This document shows positions 6,045 to 6,524 of a stretch of DNA of 6,524 nucleotides, piece after piece. Position 1 is the first letter of the stretch. Every line of letters begins with the position of its first letter. The notes under the pieces were generated by a model. It saw only the letters and a list, made by a program, of their open reading frames with translations, was not told where the DNA came from and did no database searches. The DNA is from Bacteroidota bacterium. Lineage in GTDB: Bacteria; Bacteroidota; Bacteroidia; Chitinophagales; Chitinophagaceae. The stretch spans positions 1 to 6,524 of the forward strand of contig JAEWIW010000425.1 in assembly GCA_023386855.1 (NCBI GenBank). The letters run 5' to 3'. A program made the position numbers and the translations under genes.

Positions 6045-6524
6045 CTATAATTTCTCCAGTTCTGTCAATACAGATTCAATTGTTTTTTTCATGGTAGGAT
6101 AATCACTGTAACCGCGGCTTAGCAAATAAAATTTAGTTTCTCCTGCCTGGAGGAATAAGGTGGGAAATCCAGTAACATGCAATTGTTTCACAATAGCAAA
6201 TTCATAGCGAGCATCCTGTTCATACTGGGGATCCTTGAGCTTGGTATAAAAGGCGTCTTCAGGGATATTATATTTTACCAGGAGGTGACGGTAAGCTTCA
6301 TTATCGGTTAGGTCCCTTCCTTCCACGTGAAGCGCTTGTTGAAGCTCATAGGCAAACAGTACCTGGTTATCGGGGTAATATTCTTTAAAGATGCATAGTG
6401 CAATGGCGGGCTTCAGTGAATCAGGGTACCAATCGGTGTCGTCGGGGTTTTCAATATGCCATAGGTAATCCTGCCCGAATTTTACCCCGGATAAATTTTC
6501 AACCTGCTTATAGGCATCTTTAAT
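6045..6524 (-). CDS. DsbA family (FrnE-like) thioredoxin-fold protein, N-terminus outside window
   Basis: The C-terminal 159 residues of a DsbA-family oxidoreductase or isomerase. The frame stays open to the right edge, beginning IKDAYKQVENLSGVKFGQ, so the GTG at 6326 is an internal Val codon and not the start. The visible part shows the helical insertion of the family (PAIALCIFKEY, then FAYELQQALHVEGRDL and AYRHLLVKYNIPEDAF) and the returning thioredoxin strands with the cis-proline motif VTGFPTLFLQ, then RGYSDYPTMKKTIESVL. Full-length FrnE-like proteins are about 210 residues, so roughly 50 are missing, including the position of the CxxC or degenerate active site; redox activity cannot be judged from this window. 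No signal peptide can be assessed; relatives are usually cytoplasmic. It is the most upstream gene of a possible three-gene unit with pfkB and the cytochrome. Confidence 0.87.
   Translation of the reverse strand: MKDAYKQVENLSGVKFGQDYLWHIENPDDTDWYPDSLKPAIALCIFKEYYPDNQVLFAYELQQALHVEGRDLTDNEAYRHLLVKYNIPEDAFYTKLKDPQYEQDARYEFAIVKQLHVTGFPTLFLQAGETKFYLLSRGYSDYPTMKKTIESVLTELEKL

Noticed and set aside
1..6524. Search for a CRISPR array, tRNA, insertion sequence ends or a defence island
   Set aside because: No spaced direct repeats, cloverleaf-like segment, transposase or integrase was seen; the FRG gene alone does not make a defence island.

Overview
The window looks like an ordinary chromosomal stretch of a Bacteroidota bacterium, most likely of the Chitinophagaceae or a close relative. 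The evidence is AT-rich intergenic DNA, almost no Shine-Dalgarno sites, a few weak TTTG/TAnnTTTG-like promoter candidates, and protein types common in that group: a DUF4142 lipoprotein, a small PufC-type dihaem cytochrome, a FrnE-like DsbA protein and a long-type chromate transporter. The lineage is inferred from recalled family features, not from a search. I see no IS element, integrase, tRNA, rRNA or CRISPR array.

Layout from left to right: (1) the C-terminal half of a chromate transporter (+), cut by the left edge, converges on (2) an FRG-domain protein (-). A 258-nt divergent spacer separates this from (3) a 66-residue DUF3606 protein (+). After 330 nt with no convincing gene comes (4) an 89-residue protein of unknown function (+). 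It converges on (5) a DUF4142 lipoprotein (-), and the two share a perfect 22-bp palindromic terminator flanked by T-runs on both strands. A 164-nt divergent spacer leads to (6) a 414-residue GH1-like clan GH-A protein (+). Its 3' end overlaps by 32 nt, tail to tail, with (7) a dihaem cytochrome c (-). Upstream of that on the same strand lie (8) a PfkB-type 6-phosphofructokinase and (9) a FrnE/DsbA-like thioredoxin-fold protein, cut by the right edge.

Genes 9, 8 and 7 are co-directional with gaps of 52 and 42 nt and may form a transcription unit, though their functions (thiol chemistry, glycolysis, electron transfer) do not make an obvious pathway. The other genes are single units in alternating orientation, so little can be read from their neighbours. 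The most interesting items are the GH1-like protein, which keeps the two catalytic glutamates but in unusual motifs; the FRG protein, whose family lacks a settled function; and the unrecognised 89-residue protein. I did not find a clear new multi-gene system.
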